36,213 nucleotides of DNA from positions 1 to 36,213 of IMG/VR virus record IMGVR_UViG_3300017710_000018; one strand, written 5' to 3'. The DNA comes from a virus. Below the pieces are notes generated by a model. It searched no databases, was not told the DNA's origin, and saw nothing but the letters and a program-made list of their open reading frames with translations. The position numbers and the translations under genes were made by a program. Below, in pieces: positions 20,901 to 28,864 of the stretch. The first letter of the stretch is position 1, and each line of letters starts with the position of its first letter.

Positions 20901-21883
20901 TGTCAAACATCATGGCACCCGGTGCAGGTGAGATTTCTAAAAGGAGAGAAAAAGAATTACAAGACGCAGCCAACAAAGGTAGAGGTGTACAATTTGTTCC
21001 TGGTGATCCATATGTTGGTGGTGAAAATGTTTTCAGAATAGATCCTGCCACAGGTGAAAAGAAAAGAGTTATGCGAACAGGAACCACTGCCGCTGACTTC
21101 ACAGGAAATATTATCGCAAACAAACCTACTACAGGAGAATTTTTTGGTGATATCACGAGAGGATTATTTGGTGGTCAAGCAGATGCACCACAATTCAACT
21201 TACCTGTTAAACCACCTGCTTCGACAACATCACAAGCTAACGCTCTTGTTCCCTCACTCGTAGGTTCAGGTGATGTAAACTTTGCTAACATGGCACCAGC
21301 TCCACAAAGAACACAAGGTTTAATTCCTAACGTGATTAATACAGGAGGTATCATGGGCCTTCTCATGAACACAGGCAAAGACCTTTTAGGAAAAGGTAAA
21401 AATATGTTTGGTCCTGCAATTCCAGATCCTGTTCCCACAGGAAGTCTATCTAATCTGTTTGGTCCTGCAATTCCAGATCCTGTTCCCACAGGAAATATAT
21501 TTGATTTATTTAGAGGTATGGGGAATCAACCAGTAGGCAGGGTTGTCCCTGAAGCAAGCGTCATGCCTCAAGAAGCAGTAGGCATTGAATCTATTCCCGA
21601 TGCAACTGATACACCCGCATTTAAAGATTTAACTCCACAAGATATTTTAAAACAACCTTTAGAAAGCCTTGCTGAAATTCAGGATGTATTTGAACAAGGT
21701 GCATTAGTGGACGATATTTTAAGATCTGATTTTATGGAATCTTCAGGTGGAAAAGGAAGTAAAGAATTTTTACAAATGACAACAACCCCTTTTTATAATA
21801 AATACAGAGAACTTTCTGAACAATATCCTGAATTATATCAATCTGTATTTCCACAAGGTAGAGTAGTATTTGCCACTAGTTAG
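20837..21883 (+). CDS. Probable structural protein with internal duplication (348 aa)
   Basis: Starts inside the acyltransferase gene (64-base overlap) with no clear ribosome-binding site. Composition is Gly/Pro/Thr-rich and mostly disordered, with a helical C-terminal 100 residues. A 13-residue unit, FGPAIPDPVPTG plus a flanking residue, occurs twice 17 residues apart. Context immediately before the terminase large subunit, and the tail-like composition, suggest a virion or assembly protein. No family is recognised. Confidence 0.6.
   Translation: MGSETGKSSRNAERQANTAELMSNIMAPGAGEISKRREKELQDAANKGRGVQFVPGDPYVGGENVFRIDPATGEKKRVMRTGTTAADFTGNIIANKPTTGEFFGDITRGLFGGQADAPQFNLPVKPPASTTSQANALVPSLVGSGDVNFANMAPAPQRTQGLIPNVINTGGIMGLLMNTGKDLLGKGKNMFGPAIPDPVPTGSLSNLFGPAIPDPVPTGNIFDLFRGMGNQPVGRVVPEASVMPQEAVGIESIPDATDTPAFKDLTPQDILKQPLESLAEIQDVFEQGALVDDILRSDFMESSGGKGSKEFLQMTTTPFYNKYRELSEQYPELYQSVFPQGRVVFATS
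21405..21494 (+). repeat. 39-bp perfect direct repeat, 51-bp period
   Basis: The 39 bases at 21405-21443 recur exactly at 21456-21494, in frame, duplicating a Pro-rich 13-residue unit within the gene at 20837. The lack of synonymous differences points to a recent duplication. Confidence 0.9.
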
Positions 21884-21889
21884 TGATTC

Positions 21890-23353
21890 ATGGCTCACGC
21901 CTCATTAAACACAGCTCCTAGAGAACAATTAGAACAAGAACTCATCGCAGAGAAGATGCGATATCTCGATCATTGTGAAAAAAAATTTATTCCTTTCGTC
22001 AAACACGTTTGGCCCGAGTTCATTGATGGCAAACATCACAGACAGATAGCAAAGAAGTTTGAAGATATAGCAAAAGGAAAGATAAAACGTTTAGTGGTTA
22101 ACATGCCACCTCGACATACAAAATCAGAATTTGCTTCCTATCTTTTTCCTGCATGGATGATTGGAAAAAATCCTAAATTAAAAATAATTCAAACCTCCCA
22201 CAACTCGGAACTCGCTACACGCTTCGGTAGAAAGATGAAGAATTTGGTAGATGATAGTTTGTACAATCAAATATTTCATAATGTCCAGATTGCAACTGAC
22301 AGTAAAGCGTCAGGTCGTTGGGAAACGAATCATGGTGGTGAATACTTTGCTGCGGGTGTGGGTGGAGCGATTACTGGTCGTGGTGCAGATTTACTGATTA
22401 TTGATGATCCCCACACGGAACAAGATGCAATGTCCGATACAGCAATGGACAATACCTATGAGTGGTATACTTCTGGTCCTCGTCAGCGTTTGCAACCAGG
22501 GGGAGCTATTGTTGTGGTTATGACACGATGGAGCGAGAAAGATTTAACAGGACAATTAATAAAAGCTCAGGCAAAAACTGAAAAGGGAGATAAGTGGGAA
22601 GTCATTGAGTTCCCTGCAATCATGCCTAGTGGTAATCCTATCTGGCCTGAGTATTGGAAGATTGAAGAATTAGAAAAAGTAAAAGCAGCTATTAGTGAAA
22701 GTAAATGGCAAGCTCAATATCAACAACAACCCACCAGTGATGAAACAGCTATTATCAAAAGAGAGTGGTGGAAGAAATGGACAAAGCCTAGTGTCCCGCC
22801 TTTATTACACATCATTCAAAGTTATGACACAGCCTTTAGTAAAAAAGAAAGTGCTGACTATTCTGCTATTACAACATGGGGCGTGTTTCAAGATGATGGC
22901 ATGTTAGGTCCCAGTTTAATTATGATGGATGCACAAAAAGGAAGATGGGACTTTCCTGAACTCAAACGTATCGCATTAGATAAGTACAAAGAATATAATC
23001 CTGACAGTGTGATCATTGAAGCAAAAGCATCAGGTATGCCTTTAACACAAGAATTAAACAGATTAGGAATCCCAATATCGAACTTTACACCTAGTAGGGG
23101 TAATGATAAGTTGACAAGAGTTAACTCCGTTTCACCTGTATTTGAATCAGGAAAAGTTTACTACCCTGAAGGATACGAGTGGGCTGAAGAAGTGATTGAG
23201 GAATGTGCAGCGTTTCCTTACGGAGAATATGATGACTATGTGGATAGTATGACACAAGCAGTGATGAGATATAGACAAGGGAATTTTGTGTTGTTAGATG
23301 ATGACTACGAAGCTCCCCCAAGAGATTATAAGGAATACGAGTATTATGGCTAA
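21890..23353 (+). CDS. terL: Terminase large subunit
   Basis: A 487-residue packaging motor. The ATPase domain has an atypical Walker A, VVNMPPRHTKSE (residues 69-80), as in many phage terminases, and Walker B DLLIIDDPHTEQD (Asp172, Asp173). The coupling-type motif VVVMTRWSEKDL follows. The C-terminal RNase H-like nuclease has SYDTAFSKKESADYSA (Asp313), VIIEAKASG and a final acidic YDDYVDSM. Length is normal. It pumps DNA into the prohead through the portal and cuts concatemers. Seven bases separate it from the upstream gene, and its end overlaps the next start by eight bases. The small subunit gene is far upstream. Confidence 0.96.
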   Translation: MAHASLNTAPREQLEQELIAEKMRYLDHCEKKFIPFVKHVWPEFIDGKHHRQIAKKFEDIAKGKIKRLVVNMPPRHTKSEFASYLFPAWMIGKNPKLKIIQTSHNSELATRFGRKMKNLVDDSLYNQIFHNVQIATDSKASGRWETNHGGEYFAAGVGGAITGRGADLLIIDDPHTEQDAMSDTAMDNTYEWYTSGPRQRLQPGGAIVVVMTRWSEKDLTGQLIKAQAKTEKGDKWEVIEFPAIMPSGNPIWPEYWKIEELEKVKAAISESKWQAQYQQQPTSDETAIIKREWWKKWTKPSVPPLLHIIQSYDTAFSKKESADYSAITTWGVFQDDGMLGPSLIMMDAQKGRWDFPELKRIALDKYKEYNPDSVIIEAKASGMPLTQELNRLGIPISNFTPSRGNDKLTRVNSVSPVFESGKVYYPEGYEWAEEVIEECAAFPYGEYDDYVDSMTQAVMRYRQGNFVLLDDDYEAPPRDYKEYEYYG

Positions 23354-24569
23354 CTTAAAAGATATTCTAGCAAAAGTAAAAAAAGGTGTATTGGATACAG
23401 GGATTAATATTCCAACTGCTGGAGGAGGAACTTCTCAAACCACTTCTAGTAGAGTGGCATCAACCTATCGACTTCCCCCTGGAGGAACAGAACAAGTGTT
23501 ACGTGCTAGTACAACTACACCAGGTGTCATGCGTTCAGGAACAATTTTAAATGTGACAGATTCTTATAAGAAAAATATTTTAGGACTTTCTCCTGGTGAG
23601 TTACTGGTAAACGTAGAAGAAATGCAACTTGATAAATTTAAATCTAAACGTGTTCCTCCTATGGGTTATGAATTTGTAGATATCAAACCTTTCAGACCAA
23701 CAGAAATGACTTTTAAAGATTGGTACACAGATACTTATAAAAAAGATGTTATTAGAACTCCAAAAGATTTAGCAGAATACAAATATTTCAACAACCAACA
23801 ATTTTTGAAAGATATGAATCAGGGAGGGGACCTTGCAAAATTAAAAGGTGGAACTGGTTTAGGATACAGAACCTATACTAAAGATGCTTTGAATAAACTT
23901 GCTATTGATAAAGGATATGTTTTAGCACTTCCAGATGTTCCAGGTGGACCAAAGACTCAAAGTTTAGAAAGATTTGTTGGTCAACAATTTGATGCAATTG
24001 ATAAGGCTCAAGTTTCTGATATTAAATTTGGTCCAATGATTGAACAATTAAAAAAAGAGGATCCAAAAAAATATAAAATATTGACCAAAAACTTTGGCAA
24101 AGAAAGAATAAAATTTGCAATGGAATCCGTTGTAGATGGAGCCTCTGTTGATGCTGTTTCGAAAGCAAAAGAAGAGCTAGGAGATAAATTTGATTTTAAT
24201 TCTCCTGCTACAAAGAAAGCTATTGCGAGTAATTTTAAAACATTACTAAGAGGTGCACTATGGGGACCTGCGGGTGTCATGGCAGTAATTACTGAAGGAC
24301 TAGCTGCGGGAGAATTAAATCCTGAAGATCAAAGTTTAGAAACAAAACAAAGAATTGAAAGTGGTGAAGTTTATACCGAGGATGAACGATTACAAAGAAT
24401 GATGTATCGTGAAAATCCTGAAGTAGCTAAGTTGATTAGAGAGGGAGCAGATTTATCTCCTAGAATTCAAGGAATGGATCCTTTAGGATTGATGAAACCA
24501 AAGAAGAATAAAAAGGTAGATAGTACAAAAGAAACAGGTATTATGACAATTGATGAAGTATTCAAATAA
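23346..24569 (+). CDS. Unknown protein between terminase and portal (407 aa)
   Basis: ATG 23346 overlaps the terminase end; an in-frame start 48 bases upstream is less likely. The N-terminal 60 residues are Gly/Thr/Ser-rich. A middle section (PMGYEFVDIKPFRPTEMT) and a helical C-terminal half follow. A short hydrophobic segment RGALWGPAGVMAVITEGLAAG near residue 300 could insert in a membrane. Position in the head block suggests a virion or ejection protein. No family is recognised. Confidence 0.65.
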   Translation: MANLKDILAKVKKGVLDTGINIPTAGGGTSQTTSSRVASTYRLPPGGTEQVLRASTTTPGVMRSGTILNVTDSYKKNILGLSPGELLVNVEEMQLDKFKSKRVPPMGYEFVDIKPFRPTEMTFKDWYTDTYKKDVIRTPKDLAEYKYFNNQQFLKDMNQGGDLAKLKGGTGLGYRTYTKDALNKLAIDKGYVLALPDVPGGPKTQSLERFVGQQFDAIDKAQVSDIKFGPMIEQLKKEDPKKYKILTKNFGKERIKFAMESVVDGASVDAVSKAKEELGDKFDFNSPATKKAIASNFKTLLRGALWGPAGVMAVITEGLAAGELNPEDQSLETKQRIESGEVYTEDERLQRMMYRENPEVAKLIREGADLSPRIQGMDPLGLMKPKKNKKVDSTKETGIMTIDEVFK

Positions 24570-24663
24570 AAAAATTATTAGTAAACCAAAAGTAAGAATA
24601 GTAAAGCCGAGAGGATTTGAAAGAATGATGCCACAAAAAAGACCAAGAACGAGGATAAGCTAA
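24553..24663 (+). CDS. Tiny strongly basic protein before portal (36 aa)
   Basis: A 36-codon frame, MKYSNKKIISKPKVRIVKP onward, ending QKRPRTRIS, has 14 Lys/Arg and only one acidic residue. It overlaps the preceding gene by 17 bases and the portal start by TAATG. It is probably real given the coupling, and the charge suggests nucleic-acid or capsid contact. Confidence 0.5.
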   Translation: MKYSNKKIISKPKVRIVKPRGFERMMPQKRPRTRIS

Positions 24664-27020
24664 TGGCTGTTGACAAAAGAATTTCATATGAAGATATTAA
24701 GGATAGCTCTATTGAAGTAGAGGGTGAGATTCCACAAGATATCACTATTGACGAAGAGATAGAAACAACTGACTTTGAAGAAGATGCAACAGGAGCCATG
24801 GTTCCTAGTAAACCTGAGCTAGCTCCCGTATCATTTAATTCAAATCTAGCAGAATATTTAACAGACCAAGATTTAGATATGATGTCTATTGAGCTTCTTG
24901 GAGATATCACCGATGACAAAACATCAAGAGAAGATTATTACGAAACATATGTAAAAGGTTTAGATCTTTTAGGATTTAAACTACAAGAAAGAACTCGTCC
25001 TTTTAGAGGAGCATCCTCTGTAACACATCCTGTTTTAGCAGAAGCAGTGACACAATTTCAAGCCCAAGCATATCGTGAACTTTTACCTGCGGGTGGACCT
25101 GTTAAAACAAAGATTATGGGAACTCCAAGCCCTGAAGTAGAAGAACAAGCAGATCGTGTAAAAGATTTTATGAACTATCAAATCACAACAGTGATGAAAG
25201 ATTATGATCCTGAGACAGATCAAATGTTATTTTATCTACCATTAGCAGGATCAACATTTAAAAAGATTTATTATGATGCTGTTTTACAAAGAGCAAAAGC
25301 AGAATTTGTTCCCGCAGAAGATTTAATTGTTCCCTATCATGCATCAAATTTAGAACAAGCTGAAAGAGTTACTCATGTTATCAAAATGAATGAGATTGAG
25401 TTAGAGAAGAAGAAAGCTTTAGGTCTATATCGTGATGTAGAATTACAACCTCATGATGACACCAGTAATATTCAAGATAAGTATGATCAAATCGATGGCA
25501 CAAAAGCAACTGCTTATAAATCTGATGAATACACTTTGTTTGAATGTCACTGTTATTTAGATATACCAGGATTTGAAGATGCAAACGGAATGAAGCTTCC
25601 TTACATTGTCACTGTTGATGAGGGATCAGGTAAAGTTTTATCTGTCTACAGAAACTTTGACGAGAAAGATCCTTTAAAGAAAAAGAAAGATTACTTTGTA
25701 CATTACAAGTTTTTACCTGGGCTAGGTTTTTATGGCTATGGATTAATACACATGATTGGTGGATTATCCAAAACCGCAACACTTGCATTAAGACAGCTTC
25801 TTGATGCAGGAACCTTGAGCAACTTACCCGCAGGTTTTAAAACAAGAGGTTTAAGAATACGTGATGACGATCAACCCTTACAACCAGGTGAATTCAGAGA
25901 TGTGGATGCACCAGGAGGATCTATTCAAGGTTCTTTAATTAATCTTCCTTACAAAGGTCCCGATCAAACCCTTTTTCAACTTCTTAATTTCTGTGTCGGG
26001 GCTGCAAAGAATTTTGTCAGTGTAGCAGATGCAAAGATTGCTGACATGGGTTCAAACAATCCTGTTGGCTCTACAATTGCTATGTTGGAGCGTGGTTCAA
26101 TGGTCATGTCTTCTATTCATAAAAGATTACACTATGCACAAAAAGAAGAGTTTCAGTTATTAGCTCAGGTATTTAAATTATTCCTACCTCCTATTTATCC
26201 TTACGCAACTTCAGGTGCTAATATGATGGTCAAAGTGACAGACTTTGATGATCGTGTAGATGTCATTCCTGTATCTGATCCAAATATTTTTTCCATGGCT
26301 CAACGAGTTGCATTAGCACAACAACAATTACAATTAGCTCAATCAAATCCACAGATCCATAATGTAAGAGAAGCGTATAGAAGAATGTATCAAGCTTTAA
26401 ATGTTCAAAACATTGATCAAATTCTTCCCCCTCCTCCTCAACCAGCACCACAAGATCCTGCTACTGAAAACGCAAACGCTTTAAGAAGTCTTCCTATTCA
26501 AGTTTTTCCTGGACAAGAACACGAAGCTCATGTCCAAGCCCATAGATTTTTTATGTCTAGTGCTTTGGTAAAAAGTAATCCTGCTATTTTAGGAGTTTTA
26601 CAAGCTCATATTAGTGATCATATATCAAGCATGGTTAGAGAAAAAGTTAATGCTGAAATTGAACAAAAGATTCAGGCACAGATTGCTCAACTACAAAGAC
26701 AATTAGCACCTGAAGAAATTCAAGCCATCCAACTTGAAGCAGAAAAAATTATTGCTGTAAAGATTGCAGAAGAAACAGCTAAACTTGTTACTGAAGAGCA
26801 ACTGACTTTAGATGGAGCTGGAGAAGATCCTTTAATAAAACTCAAAGAAAGAGAATTAGATCTTCGAGAAATGGATATTTTAAGAAGAGCCTCAGAAGAT
26901 CAAGATCAAATGGAACTTGATAGTATGAGATTGATGCAGAAAGATCAGATTGATCAAGAAAAAGTAAAAATTTCACAAGAAAGAAATGATATCAATGCAG
27001 CAAAGGCAATGAGTAAATAA
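24663..27020 (+). CDS. Portal protein
   Basis: A 785-residue protein with the signature of podovirus portals. FRGASSVTHPVLAEAV lies near residue 115, then QMLFYLPLAGSTFKKIYYD, FVPAEDLIVPYHASNLEQAERV, and a central FYGYGLIHMIGGLSKTAT and NNPVGSTIAMLERGS. The last 150 residues are a Gln/Glu-rich coiled coil forming the barrel inside the capsid. Twelve copies form the channel through which terminase pumps DNA and to which the tail attaches. The start is coupled to the basic miniprotein. Confidence 0.9.
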   Translation: MAVDKRISYEDIKDSSIEVEGEIPQDITIDEEIETTDFEEDATGAMVPSKPELAPVSFNSNLAEYLTDQDLDMMSIELLGDITDDKTSREDYYETYVKGLDLLGFKLQERTRPFRGASSVTHPVLAEAVTQFQAQAYRELLPAGGPVKTKIMGTPSPEVEEQADRVKDFMNYQITTVMKDYDPETDQMLFYLPLAGSTFKKIYYDAVLQRAKAEFVPAEDLIVPYHASNLEQAERVTHVIKMNEIELEKKKALGLYRDVELQPHDDTSNIQDKYDQIDGTKATAYKSDEYTLFECHCYLDIPGFEDANGMKLPYIVTVDEGSGKVLSVYRNFDEKDPLKKKKDYFVHYKFLPGLGFYGYGLIHMIGGLSKTATLALRQLLDAGTLSNLPAGFKTRGLRIRDDDQPLQPGEFRDVDAPGGSIQGSLINLPYKGPDQTLFQLLNFCVGAAKNFVSVADAKIADMGSNNPVGSTIAMLERGSMVMSSIHKRLHYAQKEEFQLLAQVFKLFLPPIYPYATSGANMMVKVTDFDDRVDVIPVSDPNIFSMAQRVALAQQQLQLAQSNPQIHNVREAYRRMYQALNVQNIDQILPPPPQPAPQDPATENANALRSLPIQVFPGQEHEAHVQAHRFFMSSALVKSNPAILGVLQAHISDHISSMVREKVNAEIEQKIQAQIAQLQRQLAPEEIQAIQLEAEKIIAVKIAEETAKLVTEEQLTLDGAGEDPLIKLKERELDLREMDILRRASEDQDQMELDSMRLMQKDQIDQEKVKISQERNDINAAKAMSK

Positions 27021-27205
27021 TGGCTACAACAAAAAAATCTACTAAAACGTACAAACCTATCACAAAGAAAAAATTAGTTACAAAATATGGTAATATTCTG
27101 AAAGGAACTCCTTCTTCAACAGGTATGAAAAATTCTAATAAGTTCTTAACAAAAAATATAGATACAAAATCAAGGATGAACTTGATGAAAAAGAGAAGAG
27201 TATGA
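27020..27205 (+). CDS. Small basic protein (61 aa)
   Basis: Coupled to the portal stop (TAATG). The product is Lys/Thr-rich with almost no acidic residues (KKSTKTYKPITKKKLVTKYG at the start, MKKRRV at the end). It has no domain. The stop overlaps the next start (ATGA). It belongs to a group of small, very basic proteins in the head block. Confidence 0.6.
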   Translation: MATTKKSTKTYKPITKKKLVTKYGNILKGTPSSTGMKNSNKFLTKNIDTKSRMNLMKKRRV

Positions 27206-27345
27206 CAAAATCTCAAAAAAAAGTTAAGAAAGTTATGAAAGAATTTAAAAAAGGTAAATTAAATATAGGAAAGTCAAAAAAACCCGTAAAATCAAGAAAA
27301 CAAGCTATTGCAATAGCTTTATCTGAGGCAGGAAAATCAAAATAA
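27202..27345 (+). CDS. DUF6496-like tiny basic protein (47 aa)
   Basis: A 47-codon frame contains KVMKEFKKGKLNIGKSKKP and then VKSRKQAIAIALSEAGKSK. The SRKQAIAIALSEA motif is the hallmark of DUF6496, a family of short basic proteins in phages and bacteria with no known function. It is coupled to the previous gene (ATGA). Confidence 0.75.
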   Translation: MTKSQKKVKKVMKEFKKGKLNIGKSKKPVKSRKQAIAIALSEAGKSK

Positions 27346-27346
27346 A

Positions 27347-27565
27347 ATGAAACATGAAGAACAATATAATCGATTTATGGATGAGATCATGAAACAAACA
27401 GATAAAATGTGTAAAAGTTCAGATGATCAAATTCTTGCTGCTACATCTATGATTTATTGTGCTAGAATTATATTTGAACAATTTTATGGCAAGGAAATGG
27501 CTGTTAATTTGATTGACAGTTTAGGTGGATCGAAGGTAGACTTCGACAAACCAACAATGCATTGA
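27347..27565 (+). CDS. Hypothetical helical protein (72 aa)
   Basis: Starts one base after the preceding stop. The product is all-helical in appearance (NRFMDEIMKQTDKM, then QILAATSMIYCARIIFEQFYG), acidic overall, with no recognised family. Position suggests a late gene product. Confidence 0.55.
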   Translation: MKHEEQYNRFMDEIMKQTDKMCKSSDDQILAATSMIYCARIIFEQFYGKEMAVNLIDSLGGSKVDFDKPTMH

Positions 27566-27573
27566 GGTAAAAC

Positions 27574-27729
27574 ATGGAAAAACAAAACAAAGTCGTAGAC
27601 AAGGACCAATATCAGGTAACTGATGGTAAAAAGGTTCCTTTTAAGACTATGGGCAATGAACCAAGTGGTAAAACACGAGGTCAATACGCTGTTCAGGTTA
27701 AAAAGGTACCATTCAAAGGAGTATTCTAA
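27574..27729 (+). CDS. Hypothetical small basic protein with repeated KKVPFK (51 aa)
   Basis: A 51-codon frame with GAGGTAAAAC upstream. The six residues KKVPFK occur twice (near residues 19 and 45), and the stretch between has the form of a short beta hairpin. The stop overlaps the next ATG (TAATG). No family is recognised. Confidence 0.55.
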   Translation: MEKQNKVVDKDQYQVTDGKKVPFKTMGNEPSGKTRGQYAVQVKKVPFKGVF

Positions 27730-27824
27730 TGGATATGATTAAAAAACTTTGGAATGACCACCCAAAAAAGAAGTGGTTAATCGTAGGTCTCGTAATAGGT
27801 TGGGCACTCGCTCAATATATTTAA
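27729..27824 (+). CDS. Single-pass membrane peptide (31 aa)
   Basis: A 31-codon frame reads as a charged N-terminus (MDMIKKLWNDHPKKK) followed by one transmembrane helix (WLIVGLVIGWALAQYI). It ends three bases before the holin. The topology (basic cytoplasmic end, one membrane span) and position suggest a holin partner or antiholin, which is inference. Confidence 0.6.
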   Translation: MDMIKKLWNDHPKKKWLIVGLVIGWALAQYI

Positions 27825-27827
27825 TTA

Positions 27828-28241
27828 ATGTTATCTAAATTATTAGGTGGATCTTTAGTAGACACTGTCGGTAAAGTTATTGACAGTGTCCACACTTCAG
27901 AGGAAGAAAAAGGTCAAATCAAAATAAAACTTCAACAATTAGAAAACGAAATTAATTCTAAACAAATGGATATTAACTTGGCTGATGCTAAGTCTACTGC
28001 TACAGGTTTTGGTGGCATGATGCAGCGGTCGTGGCGCCCCCTCATCGGGATGTCCTGTGCGTTAGCGATATTGTGGGAATTTGTATTAAAACAATTTATT
28101 GTTTTTATTTTAGCTGCTTTCAGCATTCAACATAACCCTCTTCCAGAGCTTGACATGTCGACTTTATTTCCACTCGTCACAGCTTTGCTCGGAATGTCTG
28201 GGCTTCGCTCTTGGGAAAAAAGTAGGAAAATTACTAAATAA
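27828..28241 (+). CDS. Holin, three-TM (GTA holin-like)
   Basis: A 137-residue protein. A soluble N-terminal coiled coil (KGQIKIKLQQLENEI) is followed by RSWRPLIGMSCALAILWEF, which resembles the conserved RP-hydrophobic start of the GTA_holin_3TM family. Further hydrophobic helices and a C-terminal LLGMSGLRSWEKSRK follow. Holins open the inner membrane to release the lysozyme. A perfect 9-bp hairpin lies within codons 12-21. The stop is coupled to the next start (TAATG). Confidence 0.85.
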   Translation: MLSKLLGGSLVDTVGKVIDSVHTSEEEKGQIKIKLQQLENEINSKQMDINLADAKSTATGFGGMMQRSWRPLIGMSCALAILWEFVLKQFIVFILAAFSIQHNPLPELDMSTLFPLVTALLGMSGLRSWEKSRKITK

Positions 28242-28432
28242 TGTGTGAAGGTTGTGATAATCTTTGTCTTAAATGTGAATCACAATTATCTTTATGTGAA
28301 GGATGCGGTTGTCTTTGCCATTGCGGACAATCTTGTATAGAATGTGGTCACGTAGGATGTAGACATGGTAATAACGAGGAATCAAATGAGCAAAACAACA
28401 AGCACGCCAAGGAAGAGCAAATCAACTGTTAA
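28241..28432 (+). CDS. Cysteine-rich metallothionein-like protein (63 aa)
   Basis: Fourteen or so cysteines lie in the first 42 residues in CxxC, CxC and CxxxC spacing (for example CEGCGCLCHCGQSCIECG), with three His. This pattern could bind several zinc ions or other metals. The last 20 residues are polar and overlap the next gene by 47 bases. It is coupled to the holin stop. It resembles metallothionein or multi-zinc-knuckle proteins only by composition; no family is recognised. Confidence 0.65.
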   Translation: MCEGCDNLCLKCESQLSLCEGCGCLCHCGQSCIECGHVGCRHGNNEESNEQNNKHAKEEQINC

Positions 28433-28589
28433 CAAGGCTGGTAATTATACTAAGCCTGGAATGAGAAAAAGTTTATTTAATCGTATTAAAGCTGGAGGAA
28501 AGGGTGGAAACCCTGGACAGTGGAGTGCAAGAAAAGCACAGATGTTAGCTAAACAATATAAAGCTAAGGGCGGTGGCTATAAAAGCTAA
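28386..28589 (+). CDS. Small basic protein, N-terminal half of a DUF5872-like module (67 aa)
   Basis: ATG 28386 has GAGG six bases upstream. The product has a Ser/Thr/Lys-rich start, then GNYTKPGMRKSLFNRIKAGG and GGNPGQWSARKAQMLAKQYK. I recognise these from marine phage small proteins and as the front part of larger DUF5872-type proteins. It is strongly basic. The stop overlaps the next ATG (TAATG), and the next gene looks like the back half of the same module. Confidence 0.7.
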   Translation: MSKTTSTPRKSKSTVNKAGNYTKPGMRKSLFNRIKAGGKGGNPGQWSARKAQMLAKQYKAKGGGYKS

Positions 28590-28825
28590 TGGCCTTAAAA
28601 AAATCACAGAAAAGTTTAAAAGACTGGGGTAAACAAAAATGGAGAACTTCCTCAGGTAAACCTTCTAAGGGAAAAAGAAGATATTTACCTGATGCTGCTT
28701 GGAAATCACTTAGCCCCGCTGAAAAAGCAGCTACAAATAGAGCAAAAGCAAAAGGAGATAAGAAAGGAAAACAATTTGTTAAACAACCTAAAAACATTGC
28801 TAAGAAAACTTCTAAATTTAGATAA
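28589..28825 (+). CDS. DUF5872-like small basic protein (78 aa)
   Basis: The product has KSQKSLKDWGKQKWRTSSGK, then RRYLPDAAWKSLSPAEKAAT and KKGKQFVKQPKNIAKKTSKF. These are the features I associate with DUF5872 (W-R/G-T-S-SGK, RYLP-A, SPAE, KKGKQF-QPK-IAKKT). The function is unknown. It is strongly basic and coupled to the previous gene, so both are made together. Confidence 0.75.
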   Translation: MALKKSQKSLKDWGKQKWRTSSGKPSKGKRRYLPDAAWKSLSPAEKAATNRAKAKGDKKGKQFVKQPKNIAKKTSKFR

Positions 28826-28864
28826 AGCAAAGGATGAGCATTCTGAATATTGGGGGATAGGATC

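Noticed and set aside
27302-27319. 18-bp perfect palindrome AAGCTATTGCAATAGCTT
   Set aside because: It encodes the conserved QAIAIAL part of DUF6496, so codon choice for alternating Ala/Ile is enough to explain it.
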